Shown here: positions 53,290 to 61,470 of the stretch, in pieces
Position numbering within the stretch: position 1 is the stretch's first letter
Layout of the letters: every line of letters starts with the position of its first letter
Source of the DNA: Seohaeicola saemankumensis
GTDB taxonomy: Bacteria; Pseudomonadota; Alphaproteobacteria; Rhodobacterales; Rhodobacteraceae
NCBI RefSeq assembly: GCF_020171285.1
Contig: NZ_JAIUZI010000011.1
Location: 170,009-234,008, forward strand
Direction of reading: 5' to 3'
Length of the DNA stretch: 64,000 bases
Position numbers and translations under genes: made by a program
Notes under the pieces: generated by a model
What the model saw: only the letters and a program-made list of their open reading frames with translations
Told to the model about the DNA's origin: nothing
Databases searched by the model: none

Positions 53290-54528
53290 ATGACATCGAC
53301 ACCCCCCACCAGCCAGGGCTTCCTGCGCAACCTGATGGCCTACAGCGTCTCCGAAGTGGCCGCGAAATCCTCGCGCCTGCTGGTGGTGATCGCCATTTCG
53401 CGCAGCATGGACGTGGCGCAGATCGGCCTTGCCGCCGCCGCCATGGCAGCGGGCGACATCCTGAAGTCGCTGACCGAAAACGGTGTCGGTCAGCGGATCA
53501 TCGCCGCCCAGGACCGGGATCTCGAGGCGACCTGCGTCGCCGCGCGCCGCATCTTCTGGGCCTGGTGCCTGGGGCTTTTCGCGGTGCAGATGCTGATCGC
53601 TGCGCTGGTGGTGCTCGTGCTGGGCAACCCGCTGCTGGGCGGGCTGATCGCCCTCTTGGCCGCGGAATACCTCTTCATGCCCGCTGGCCTTGTGCAGGCC
53701 GCGCTGGCCATGCGCGAGGGCCGCCTCCAACAGACCGCGATGATCGCGGGCGGGCAGGTGGTGGGGGCCAACCTGATGTCCGCTCTTCTGGTGTTTGCCT
53801 GGCCCTCGGCGCTGGCGCTCGTGCTGCCGCGCCTGCTGGCCGCCCCGATCTGGCTGGTGGCGATGCGGCGGCTGCGCCCGTGGCGGAAACCCGACGGCGT
53901 GCGCCCGGAGCGGCTGCGTCCCTTCGTGCGCTACGGCGCGCCGGTGCTGGGGGTCGAGATCGTCAAGGCGCTGCGGCTGCAAGCGGACAAGCTCGTCGTC
54001 GGGCTGTTGCTGGGGGCCGAGGTGCTGGGGCTCTATTTCATGGCGTTCAACGCCGGGCTCAGCCTCGCGACTTCCTTCTCGATGGCGTTTTCGACCGTGG
54101 TGTTCCCGCACCTCTGCGCCAGCCCCGACCGGACCGCTGCTCTGCGCCAGAGCATGGTGCTGGCAGTGGCCGTGATCACCCCGATCGTGGTGCTGCAGGC
54201 GCTGCTGGCGCCGGTCTACGTGCCGATGCTCTTCGGCCCCGGCTGGGATGGCATCAGCACCGTCGTGTCGATCCTCTGCCTGTCGGCCATTCCGGCGCTG
54301 ATCTGGTCGGCGGCCGCGGGCTGGTTCCGGGCGAACGGACAGCCGCAGGCGGAGCTGCACGTCACCGTGGCGCTGGCCGTCGCGCTGGTGCTGAACATCG
54401 TCCTGATGGCGCCGCTGGGCCTGAGCGCGATCGCCTGGGGATACCTCGCCGTCAGCTGTGTCGTGATGATCGGCGGCGCCCTGCCTGCACTTACCGAAGC
54501 TTTCCACCGCAACCCGGCAAGGACCTGA
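53290..54528 (+). CDS. Polysaccharide flippase (Wzx/PST type)
   Basis: A 412-residue integral membrane protein with about twelve hydrophobic segments. The N-terminal MAYSVSEVAAKSSRLLVVI, the LADKLVV-like segment (ADKLVVGLLLGAEVLGLYFM) and the final part (AWGYLAVSCVVMIGGALP) match the polysaccharide transporter (PST) branch of the MOP superfamily. It would flip lipid-linked repeat units to the periplasm for the Wzy-like polymerase. I chose the ATG at 53290; its ribosome site is weak. Three glycosyltransferase genes follow closely. Confidence 0.88.
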   Translation: MTSTPPTSQGFLRNLMAYSVSEVAAKSSRLLVVIAISRSMDVAQIGLAAAAMAAGDILKSLTENGVGQRIIAAQDRDLEATCVAARRIFWAWCLGLFAVQMLIAALVVLVLGNPLLGGLIALLAAEYLFMPAGLVQAALAMREGRLQQTAMIAGGQVVGANLMSALLVFAWPSALALVLPRLLAAPIWLVAMRRLRPWRKPDGVRPERLRPFVRYGAPVLGVEIVKALRLQADKLVVGLLLGAEVLGLYFMAFNAGLSLATSFSMAFSTVVFPHLCASPDRTAALRQSMVLAVAVITPIVVLQALLAPVYVPMLFGPGWDGISTVVSILCLSAIPALIWSAAAGWFRANGQPQAELHVTVALAVALVLNIVLMAPLGLSAIAWGYLAVSCVVMIGGALPALTEAFHRNPART

Positions 54529-54531
54529 CAG

Positions 54532-55455
54532 ATGCCACGTTTTTCGATTGTAATGCCCTGTTTCAACGCCGCCGCCACCCTTTCGGCCACGCTGGACAGC
54601 ATCGCCCGCCAAAGCTTTCACGACTGGGAACTGATCTGCGTCGACGACGGCTCCACCGACGCCAGCCGCCTGCTGCTGGCCGAACGCGCTGCCCGCGACC
54701 CTCGCATCATCCCGGTCTGCAACCCGGGCAAGGGGCCAAGCGACGCGCGCAACTACGGCGCGCTGTCGATCGCGCAGGGCCAGATCATCGCGTTCTGCGA
54801 TGCCGATGACATCTGGCTGCCGAACAAGCTTGCGGAGCTGGACCGGGCCTTTGCGGATCACCAGCTGGACGCCGCCTTCGGCCAGATCGCCTTTTTCGAC
54901 GGCACGCCGGACCGGGTGCGGGTAACCTCCACCGTACCTGAGGGGCCGGTCAGCATTGCCATGCTGTTGGGCGAAAACCCGGTCTGCACGATGTCGAACC
55001 TGTCGCTGCGTACCGAGGCGTTCCGCGCCACCGGCGGCTTTGCCACCGATATGGTCCACAACGAGGATCTCGAATGGCTGATCCGATTGGTCGGCAACGG
55101 TGCCCGCCTTCAAGGCCAGGACAGCCTGCAGGTCTGGTACCGCGCCAGCGCGGGCGGTCTGTCCTCCGATCTGGACGCCATGCGTGCAGGCCGCGAACGG
55201 GCCATTGCCACGGCGCGCCGCTTTGGGGTGTCGCCCGACACCCGGGCCGAGGCCATCCACCTGCGGTATCTCGCGCGCCGAGCGCTGCGGCTGGACCATG
55301 ACCCGCGCGAAGCGCTCGGCCTGGTGGTGACCGGCATTCGCAACGATCCTACCGGGTTCCTGCTGCCGCTGCGCCGTGGCGGGGCCACCGCCGTGGCCGC
55401 CTGCCTTGCTCCGCTTCTTCCCTGCACGCTGCGCCGTGCGCTGTTCGCCCGCTGA
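54532..55455 (+). CDS. Family 2 glycosyltransferase
   Basis: A 307-residue GT-A fold enzyme. N-terminal nucleotide-sugar site: SIVMPCFNAAATLSATLDSI, the first aspartates in LICVDDGSTDASR, the DxD-like AFCDADDIWLP, and acceptor-site ED in MVHNEDLEWLIRL. It lacks membrane helices. Three bp separate it from the flippase stop. It probably adds one sugar to the EPS repeat unit; donor and linkage cannot be assigned. Confidence 0.92.
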   Translation: MPRFSIVMPCFNAAATLSATLDSIARQSFHDWELICVDDGSTDASRLLLAERAARDPRIIPVCNPGKGPSDARNYGALSIAQGQIIAFCDADDIWLPNKLAELDRAFADHQLDAAFGQIAFFDGTPDRVRVTSTVPEGPVSIAMLLGENPVCTMSNLSLRTEAFRATGGFATDMVHNEDLEWLIRLVGNGARLQGQDSLQVWYRASAGGLSSDLDAMRAGRERAIATARRFGVSPDTRAEAIHLRYLARRALRLDHDPREALGLVVTGIRNDPTGFLLPLRRGGATAVAACLAPLLPCTLRRALFAR

Positions 55456-55475
55456 CCAACCAGAGGACCAATCCC

Positions 55476-56477
55476 ATGCCCAAAGCCAGTATCGTTGTTC
55501 CGGCCTTCAACGTGGCCGCCACCCTGCCAGCCACGCTGAACGCGCTTCTGGCCCAGACGTTCGATGATTTCGAAGTGATCATCGTCGATGACGGATCCAG
55601 CGACAGCACCGTCGCGATTGCCGAACATTATCTCAATGACCCGCGCGTGCGTCTGGTCCGGCAACCGAACCGGGGCCTGGCCGGGGCCCGCAACAGCGGC
55701 ATCGCCGCCGCACAGGGCGACTGCATCGGTTTCTGCGACGCCGACGACCTGTGGGAGCCGGAAAAGCTCGCCGCCCATGTCGCCCACCTGGACCAAAACC
55801 CGCTGGTCGGGCTGAGCTTCAGCGGCTCGGCCCTGATTGACGATGCCGGCCACCTGACCGGGCTGGCGCAACGGCCACGGCTATCGGGCATCACCTCTGC
55901 CCACGTGTTTCAGCGCAACCCGGTCGGAAACGGCTCCGCCGCGGTGATGCGCCGCGCCGCGCAGCGCGCGCTGGCCTGGCGGCCGGGCTTCGAGACCGAG
56001 CGAGACTGGGTCTTCGACGAAACTTTCCGTCAGAGCGAGGATATCGAGTGCTGGCTGCGGCTGAGCCTGACCACCGACTGGACGATCGAAGGCGTGCCGG
56101 GGCTGTTGACCCGCTACCGGATCAACAACGCCGGCCTGTCCGCCGGGGTCGACCGGCAATATGCCTCGTGGCAGCGGATGGTCGCCAAGCTGCGGCCGCT
56201 GGCGCCGGCGTTTTTTGCCACCCATGAACCGGCGGCGCGCGCCTATCAGCTGCGGTACCTGGCCCGCCGCGCCATCAGCGACGGCAAGGGCGACCAGGCG
56301 GTGCAGCTGATGCGGCAGTCGCTGCGCGCCTCGCTGCGGCCCTGCCTGCGCGAACCGCTCAAGACCGGATCAACCCTGGCCGCTGCCGGAATGCTTGCCG
56401 CCTTTGGCCCGCGCCCCATTGCCTGGGCCAGCCGGATCGCAGCGGGCCGTGGCCCCAAACCCGAAAGGAACGGATGA
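55476..56477 (+). CDS. Family 2 glycosyltransferase
   Basis: A 333-residue GT2 enzyme similar in plan to its neighbour: SIVVPAFNVAATLPATLNAL, VIIVDDGSSDSTVAIA, GFCDADDLWEPEKL, and an ED motif in RQSEDIECWLRLSL. It shares the early segments (AFN/CFN followed by AATL) with the previous gene, which suggests a local duplication followed by divergence. It is preceded by an AGAGGA site, and its stop overlaps the GT4 start by four bases. It probably adds another sugar to the EPS repeat unit. Confidence 0.92.
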   Translation: MPKASIVVPAFNVAATLPATLNALLAQTFDDFEVIIVDDGSSDSTVAIAEHYLNDPRVRLVRQPNRGLAGARNSGIAAAQGDCIGFCDADDLWEPEKLAAHVAHLDQNPLVGLSFSGSALIDDAGHLTGLAQRPRLSGITSAHVFQRNPVGNGSAAVMRRAAQRALAWRPGFETERDWVFDETFRQSEDIECWLRLSLTTDWTIEGVPGLLTRYRINNAGLSAGVDRQYASWQRMVAKLRPLAPAFFATHEPAARAYQLRYLARRAISDGKGDQAVQLMRQSLRASLRPCLREPLKTGSTLAAAGMLAAFGPRPIAWASRIAAGRGPKPERNG

Positions 56478-57469
56478 TGACCGAACAGCTGATTGTACAC
56501 CTTGTTGACGATGTCACGCCGGGCGGCGTGATGCGGGTGCTGGACCATATCCTGACCGCGCCTGACCTGCGCCGGGGCGCCCGCCATATCCTGCGCCGGG
56601 TCGACCGGGTCCGGGTGGTGTCGCGCCGGATCGAGGCCGACATGATCGTGTCGCACCTGTCGGTCAACTGGCGCGGGCTGCCGCATCTGATTGCCCTGCG
56701 CGCGATGCACCCCGATGTGCCGCTGTTGCATGTCGAACACAGCTATACCCAGGCGTTTACCGCGCTTAACGTGCCGCACAAGGGGCGGTTCCACACTCTG
56801 CTGCGGGTGGCCTATGCGCTGTTTGACCGGGTGGTGGCGGTCAGCCGGGCGCAGGGCGACTGGCTGGCCCAGCGCGGGCTGGTCGATCCCGACGCGCTGC
56901 GGGTGATCCCGTCCTGCGTGGCGCTGGAGCGGTTTCGCGCCTTGCCCGCGCCCGCGTCGCGGCGGGTGATCGGCGCCATCGGGCGGCTGCACCGGCAAAA
57001 GGGCTTTGACACGCTGATCGAGGCGTTCCGGGCGCTGCCCGATCCGGACCTGGAACTGCACCTGCACGGCGACGGCCCCGACCGCGACCTGCTGCGCGAC
57101 CTGGCCGGCGGCGACCGGCGCATCCGGTTTCGGGGCCACGGCGGCGATCCGGCGGCGATCATGGCCGAGGTCGATGTGGTGGCGATGCCGTCCCGGTGGG
57201 AGGCCTACGGGCTGGTGGCGCTGGAGGCGCGCGCGGCGTGCCGGCCGCTGATCGTGGCGCCCGTGGACGGTCTGCGCGACCACATCGCCGCCGGTGCAAC
57301 CCCGGTGCGCGGCGGTGGCGTTGCGGCCTGGTCCACCGCGCTGCGCACCGCAACGGCGGCGCCGTCGACACCGGATGCCCGCGCGCCCGAGGCGGAAGCG
57401 GCATTCGCCGACGCCTGGCAGCAGCTGATCGGCGAACTGGTCGCGCCATCACGGGCGGCTGCGGCCTGA
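56474..57469 (+). CDS. Family 4 glycosyltransferase
   Basis: A 331-residue GT-B fold enzyme. The N-terminal domain begins with HLVDDVTPGGVMRVLDH, the linker has AVSRAQGDWLAQRG, and the C-terminal donor domain has IGRLHRQKGFDTLIEAF, HLHGDGPDRDLL, and the family glutamates in MPSRWEAYGLVALEARAAC. Length is at the short end for GT4. It is the last gene of the EPS locus on this strand; LysR and the hydrolase-transport genes follow 86 bp later. Confidence 0.92.
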   Translation: MMTEQLIVHLVDDVTPGGVMRVLDHILTAPDLRRGARHILRRVDRVRVVSRRIEADMIVSHLSVNWRGLPHLIALRAMHPDVPLLHVEHSYTQAFTALNVPHKGRFHTLLRVAYALFDRVVAVSRAQGDWLAQRGLVDPDALRVIPSCVALERFRALPAPASRRVIGAIGRLHRQKGFDTLIEAFRALPDPDLELHLHGDGPDRDLLRDLAGGDRRIRFRGHGGDPAAIMAEVDVVAMPSRWEAYGLVALEARAACRPLIVAPVDGLRDHIAAGATPVRGGGVAAWSTALRTATAAPSTPDARAPEAEAAFADAWQQLIGELVAPSRAAAA

Positions 57470-57555
57470 GCCGCCATCGCGGCCATTGATCTCGCCACGG
57501 CGCTTGGGGCAGGGTCGGGGGACCCCGGCGCCGCGCGCCGCAACGAGGGCCCGCA

Positions 57556-58491
57556 ATGGCATCAAAGCGAATCCGCATGCGCCACCTGCGCTGCTTTCTG
57601 GCCGTGGCCCGCCACGGCACGGTGACCGCCGCCGCCGAGGCGCTGGCAACGGTGCAGCCCAGCGTCTCGCGCAGCCTGCGCGAGATGGAAACGGAAATGG
57701 GCGTCACGCTGTTTGACCGGACGCCGACCGGGCTGGTGCTGACGCCGCATGGCCAGACGCTGCACGCCTATGTCTCCAGCGGCATGGGCCAGGTCGACCG
57801 GGGGCTCGAGGCGCTGCAGGACCGGATGGCGGATCAAAAGGTCACCGCCTATGTGCTGCCCAACGTGGTGCGCATGGTGATGCCCGGCGCGGTGCGGCGG
57901 TTCAAATCGCTGCGCCCCGAGGTCGACGTCTGTTTCCTGGCCACCACCGGCGGCGGGCTGCAACAATACCTGACCCGGGGCGACGTCGATTTCGGCTTTG
58001 GCCGGCTGCTGGCGGCGCGCCAAATGGAGGGCATGCATTTCGAACATCTGTTTGCCGAACCGCTGGTGTTCTTTGCCCGCGCCGGGCATCCGCTGGCCGG
58101 GGCCGGCGGGCTGGACATCGGTGATATCGACCGGTTCGAGGTGATCATGCCGATCACCGGCACCATCATCCGGGACGAGATTGACCGGTTCATCATCGCC
58201 CGGGGGCTCAGCCGGTTCACCAACCTGATCGAAACGATTTCCTTTGAATTCTCGCGCGCCTATATGGCCGAAACCGACGCCATCGTCTGCCAGCCGCTGG
58301 GCGCGATGCGGCGCGAGCTGGAGACCGGGCAGGTGGTGTCGCTGGATTTTGGCCGGGGCGAGCTGGAGGGCGCGGTGGGCATCACCACCCCCGCCGCCAA
58401 GCGGCTGTCGCCGCCGGCGCAACTGCTGATCGAGATGATCCGGGCCGAGGTGCAGCAGCTGGGCCTGCATAACAATCCCGGTATACCTTAA
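57556..58491 (+). CDS. LysR-family transcriptional regulator
   Basis: A 311-residue regulator. The N-terminal winged helix (about residues 7-66: RHLRCFLAVARHGTVTAAAE, ALATVQPSVSRSLREMETEM) is typical. The effector domain (about 95-300) follows the LysR plan, with VDFGFGRLLAARQMEGM and PLVFFARAGHPLAG. It is co-directional with and upstream of the hydrolase and TAXI-TRAP genes rather than divergent, and probably controls them in response to the imported compound. The gap to the hydrolase (58492-58615) holds an inverted repeat at 58578-58590. Confidence 0.93.
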   Translation: MASKRIRMRHLRCFLAVARHGTVTAAAEALATVQPSVSRSLREMETEMGVTLFDRTPTGLVLTPHGQTLHAYVSSGMGQVDRGLEALQDRMADQKVTAYVLPNVVRMVMPGAVRRFKSLRPEVDVCFLATTGGGLQQYLTRGDVDFGFGRLLAARQMEGMHFEHLFAEPLVFFARAGHPLAGAGGLDIGDIDRFEVIMPITGTIIRDEIDRFIIARGLSRFTNLIETISFEFSRAYMAETDAIVCQPLGAMRRELETGQVVSLDFGRGELEGAVGITTPAAKRLSPPAQLLIEMIRAEVQQLGLHNNPGIP

Positions 58492-58577
58492 TCCAAAACA
58501 TTATTTCCCAGCCGCCGCCGACCGGCGTAGCGTAATCCCATGTCTCTGAGCAAGGGAGGGCCGGAGACCGTTGCGCG

Positions 58578-58590
58578 GGCCAAATTGGCC
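58578..58590 (+). promoter_or_regulatory. Inverted repeat upstream of the hydrolase gene
   Basis: GGCCAA-A-TTGGCC, a 6-1-6 perfect inverted repeat about 26 bp upstream of the preferred GTG start. It may be an operator or a small RNA hairpin; the T-N11-A pattern of LysR sites is not clearly present. Confidence 0.3.
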
Positions 58591-58615
58591 GGCGATGGTC
58601 ATCTGTGCGGAGAGA

Positions 58616-60289
58616 GTGACGAAAAAAGCCAAGAACATCCTGTTCATCATGTTCGACCAGCTGCGCTGGGATTACCTGAGCTGTTATGGACACCCGCATC
58701 TGCACACACCGAACATCGACCGGCTGGCGACCATGGGGGTGCGGTTCGACCGCGCCCATATCCAGTCGCCGATCTGCGGCAGCAGCCGGATGTCGACCTA
58801 TACCGGGCGTTATGTCCACAGCCACGGCGCCAGCTGGAACGGCATCCCGCTCAAGGTGGGCGAGGTGACAATGGGCGATCACCTGCGGCAGGCCGGCATG
58901 GGCTGCTGGCTGGTGGGCAAGACCCATATGCGCGCCGACGCCGACGGCATGGCGCGGCTGGGGCTGGAACCCGATAGCCTGATCGGCGCGCGGGTGGCGG
59001 AATGCGGCTTTGACGTCTTTGAACGCGACGACGGCATGTTGCCCGAGGGGCCGGACGGCTCTTACGACCCCGACGGGGCCAGGGAATACAACAATTACCT
59101 GCGCGCCAAGGGATACGAAAGCGACAACCCCTGGCACGACTTTGCCAATTCCGGGCTGGATGCCGACGGCAACGTGCTGTCGGGCTGGTTCCTGAAAAAC
59201 TCCCCAGAACCCGCGAATATCGCCGAGGAAGACAGCGAAACCCCCTATCTGACCACCCGCGCGATGGAGTTCATCGCCGGTCAGGACGGCCCGTGGTGCT
59301 GTCACCTGAGCTATATCAAGCCGCACTGGCCCTATATCGTGCCGGAACCCTATGCCTCGATGTTCGGCCCCGAACACGTGCTGCCGGTGGTGCGCTCGGA
59401 CGCCGAACGGCAAGAGGCGCACCCGATCTTCAAGGCGTTCATGGACACCAAGGTTGGCGAAACCTTCTCGCGCCAGGACGTGCGCGAGGCGGTGATCCCG
59501 GCTTATATGGGGCTGATCAAACAGGCCGACGACCAGATGGGCCGGCTGTTCCGCTGGCTGGAGGACACCGGCCGCATGGACGAGACGATGATCGTGCTGA
59601 CCAGCGATCACGGCGATTTCCTCGGCGATCACTGGATGGGGGAAAAGACGTTCTTCCACGACAGCTCGATCAAGGTGCCGCTGATCATCTACGACCCCAG
59701 CACCGAGGCCGACGCCACCCGCGGCACGGTCAGCGACGCGCTGGTCGAAAGCATCGACCTGGCGCCCACCTTTGTCGAGGTGGCCGGCGGCACGCCGGCC
59801 TATCACATGCTCGAAGGCGAAAGCCTGCTGCCGATCCTGCATGGTCAGGCCACCGAAACCCGGCGCGGTCACGTGATCTGCGAATACGACTTCTCGGCCA
59901 CGCCGGTGGCGCATCTGCATGACATCGGGGTACGCGACGCGGTGATGTTCATGGTGGCGGACAAGCGGTGGAAGCTCATCCATTTCGAAGGCGGCCACCG
60001 GCCGATGTTGTTCGACCGCGAAAGCGACCCGCAGGAACTGGTCGATCTGGGCGGCAGCGCCGAACACGAGACCGTGATCGCAGAGATGTATGACAAGCTC
60101 TTTGCCTGGACCCGCCGCCAGTCACAGCGCACCACCCGCAGCGAGGAACAGCTGATCGAGATGCGCACCAAGACCCGGCGGCGCGGCGTGGTGATCGGGG
60201 TCTATGACGAAAACGACACCCCGCTGGAGCTGACAACCAGGTACCGGGGCCGCAGGGCGCCGGACATGAAAAACGGGCCCAGGGCCTGA
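58616..60289 (+). CDS. Sulfatase/phosphonate-monoester-hydrolase-type enzyme
   Basis: A 557-residue alkaline-phosphatase-superfamily hydrolase. N-terminal metal site FIMFDQLRWDYLSCYGHP, nucleophile region SPICGSSRMSTYTGRY with Cys54 in C-G-S-S-R (the usual C-x-P/A-x-R has Pro or Ala at the third position), and metal site TSDHGDFLGDHWMGEK. The Cys would become formylglycine if the maturation enzyme accepts the variant. No signal peptide is seen, so substrate must be imported, in line with the TAXI-TRAP genes that follow. The start GTG at 58616 (then TKKAKNILFI) is preferred for its upstream GGAG; ATG 58595 is the alternative. Sulfate ester or phosphonate ester substrate cannot be distinguished. 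Confidence 0.85.
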   Translation: MTKKAKNILFIMFDQLRWDYLSCYGHPHLHTPNIDRLATMGVRFDRAHIQSPICGSSRMSTYTGRYVHSHGASWNGIPLKVGEVTMGDHLRQAGMGCWLVGKTHMRADADGMARLGLEPDSLIGARVAECGFDVFERDDGMLPEGPDGSYDPDGAREYNNYLRAKGYESDNPWHDFANSGLDADGNVLSGWFLKNSPEPANIAEEDSETPYLTTRAMEFIAGQDGPWCCHLSYIKPHWPYIVPEPYASMFGPEHVLPVVRSDAERQEAHPIFKAFMDTKVGETFSRQDVREAVIPAYMGLIKQADDQMGRLFRWLEDTGRMDETMIVLTSDHGDFLGDHWMGEKTFFHDSSIKVPLIIYDPSTEADATRGTVSDALVESIDLAPTFVEVAGGTPAYHMLEGESLLPILHGQATETRRGHVICEYDFSATPVAHLHDIGVRDAVMFMVADKRWKLIHFEGGHRPMLFDRESDPQELVDLGGSAEHETVIAEMYDKLFAWTRRQSQRTTRSEEQLIEMRTKTRRRGVVIGVYDENDTPLELTTRYRGRRAPDMKNGPRA

Positions 60290-60345
60290 GAACCCCCCGC
60301 GCGGGGAGGCGCGGGCGGACCACACCATACCAAGGGAGGATTGGG

Positions 60346-61398
60346 ATGAACCACGTAACCAAGCGACTAGCCACGCTGGGCCTGATGGCCGCGATGGCAG
60401 CAGGCGGCGCTTCGGCGCAGTCGAACCTGACCGCCGAAACCTCAAGCCCGGGCAACAGCCCGCATGTGTCGATCCTGCACCTGGCACAGGTCGCCTCGGC
60501 CGCCGGCATCGCCGATCTGCAGGTGCAAGAGGGCCAGACGCTGACCAATTCGGCGCTGAACGTGGCCGAGGGGCGCACCGACATAGCCGCGATGCCGCTG
60601 ATCCTGGGCTTTCTGATGTCCAAGGGGCGCGGCCCCTATTCGAAACAAGGCGAGGCGGGCGCCGAGCTGGCCGCCAACCTGCGCGCGCTGTACCCCTATA
60701 ACGCCGGCGCCTACGGGCTGATCGCGCTGGAAAGCGAAGGCATCGACAGCTGGGACGAGCTGAAGGGCAAGAACGTTTGGAACGGCCCGCCGCGCGGCGC
60801 CGCGCTGGTCAACGCCCGCCAGGCGATCTTTCTGGCCGCCGGGCTGAAGGACGGCGAGGATTACACCGGCCACCAGGCCAACTGGGGCCAGCTGCCGACG
60901 CTTCTGGTCGATGGCTCGATGGATGCCTTTGTGTTCCCGCTCACCTTCCCCTCGGCCCGCGCCGTGACCATGCAGGCGGCGGGCAGTGTCGTGATGGTTT
61001 CAACCCCCAAGGAAGTGTTCGAGGGCGAGGCCTATCAGAAGATCTTCAAGGCGCCCGGCAACGTGCCCATCATCGTCAAATGGGATGACATGGGGTATGA
61101 GGACGGCAAGGGCATCCGCCTGATTTCCGAGGACGGCACGTTCCGGGGCATGGGCACCGCCTTTGCCGACGTGGTCCATGCCGACATGTCCTTTGACACC
61201 GCCAAGGCGCTGACCGCCGCCTATATCGCCAGCATCGACGAGCTGAAGGCCAAGACCGCCTATATGAAAAACGTGGGCGTCGGCATGCTTGACCCCGATG
61301 CCTCCGGCTTCTGCGGCCTGAACACACTGAAATACCACCCCGGCGCCGTTGCCGCCTGGGAAGAGGCCGGCGTGACCGTGCCCGACTGCGCCAAGTAA
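60346..61398 (+). CDS. TAXI-family TRAP transporter solute-binding protein
   Basis: A 350-residue periplasmic protein with signal peptide (about residues 1-25, ending GGASAQ). The TAXI-type body includes LTAETSSPGNSPHVSILHLA, LREL-like LKGKNVWNGPPRGAAL and a C-terminal region with two cysteines. It binds the ligand imported by the downstream fused permease. An AGGGAGGA site precedes the ATG. The order hydrolase, binding protein, permease suggests one transcript for uptake and cleavage of a small ester. Confidence 0.88.
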   Translation: MNHVTKRLATLGLMAAMAAGGASAQSNLTAETSSPGNSPHVSILHLAQVASAAGIADLQVQEGQTLTNSALNVAEGRTDIAAMPLILGFLMSKGRGPYSKQGEAGAELAANLRALYPYNAGAYGLIALESEGIDSWDELKGKNVWNGPPRGAALVNARQAIFLAAGLKDGEDYTGHQANWGQLPTLLVDGSMDAFVFPLTFPSARAVTMQAAGSVVMVSTPKEVFEGEAYQKIFKAPGNVPIIVKWDDMGYEDGKGIRLISEDGTFRGMGTAFADVVHADMSFDTAKALTAAYIASIDELKAKTAYMKNVGVGMLDPDASGFCGLNTLKYHPGAVAAWEEAGVTVPDCAK

Positions 61399-61470
61399 AC
61401 GCGCCACCCCCGGGCGCCGATGCGCGCCCGGGCCATCCGGCACACCGCCGTGCCGGTCAGGAGCCGACCA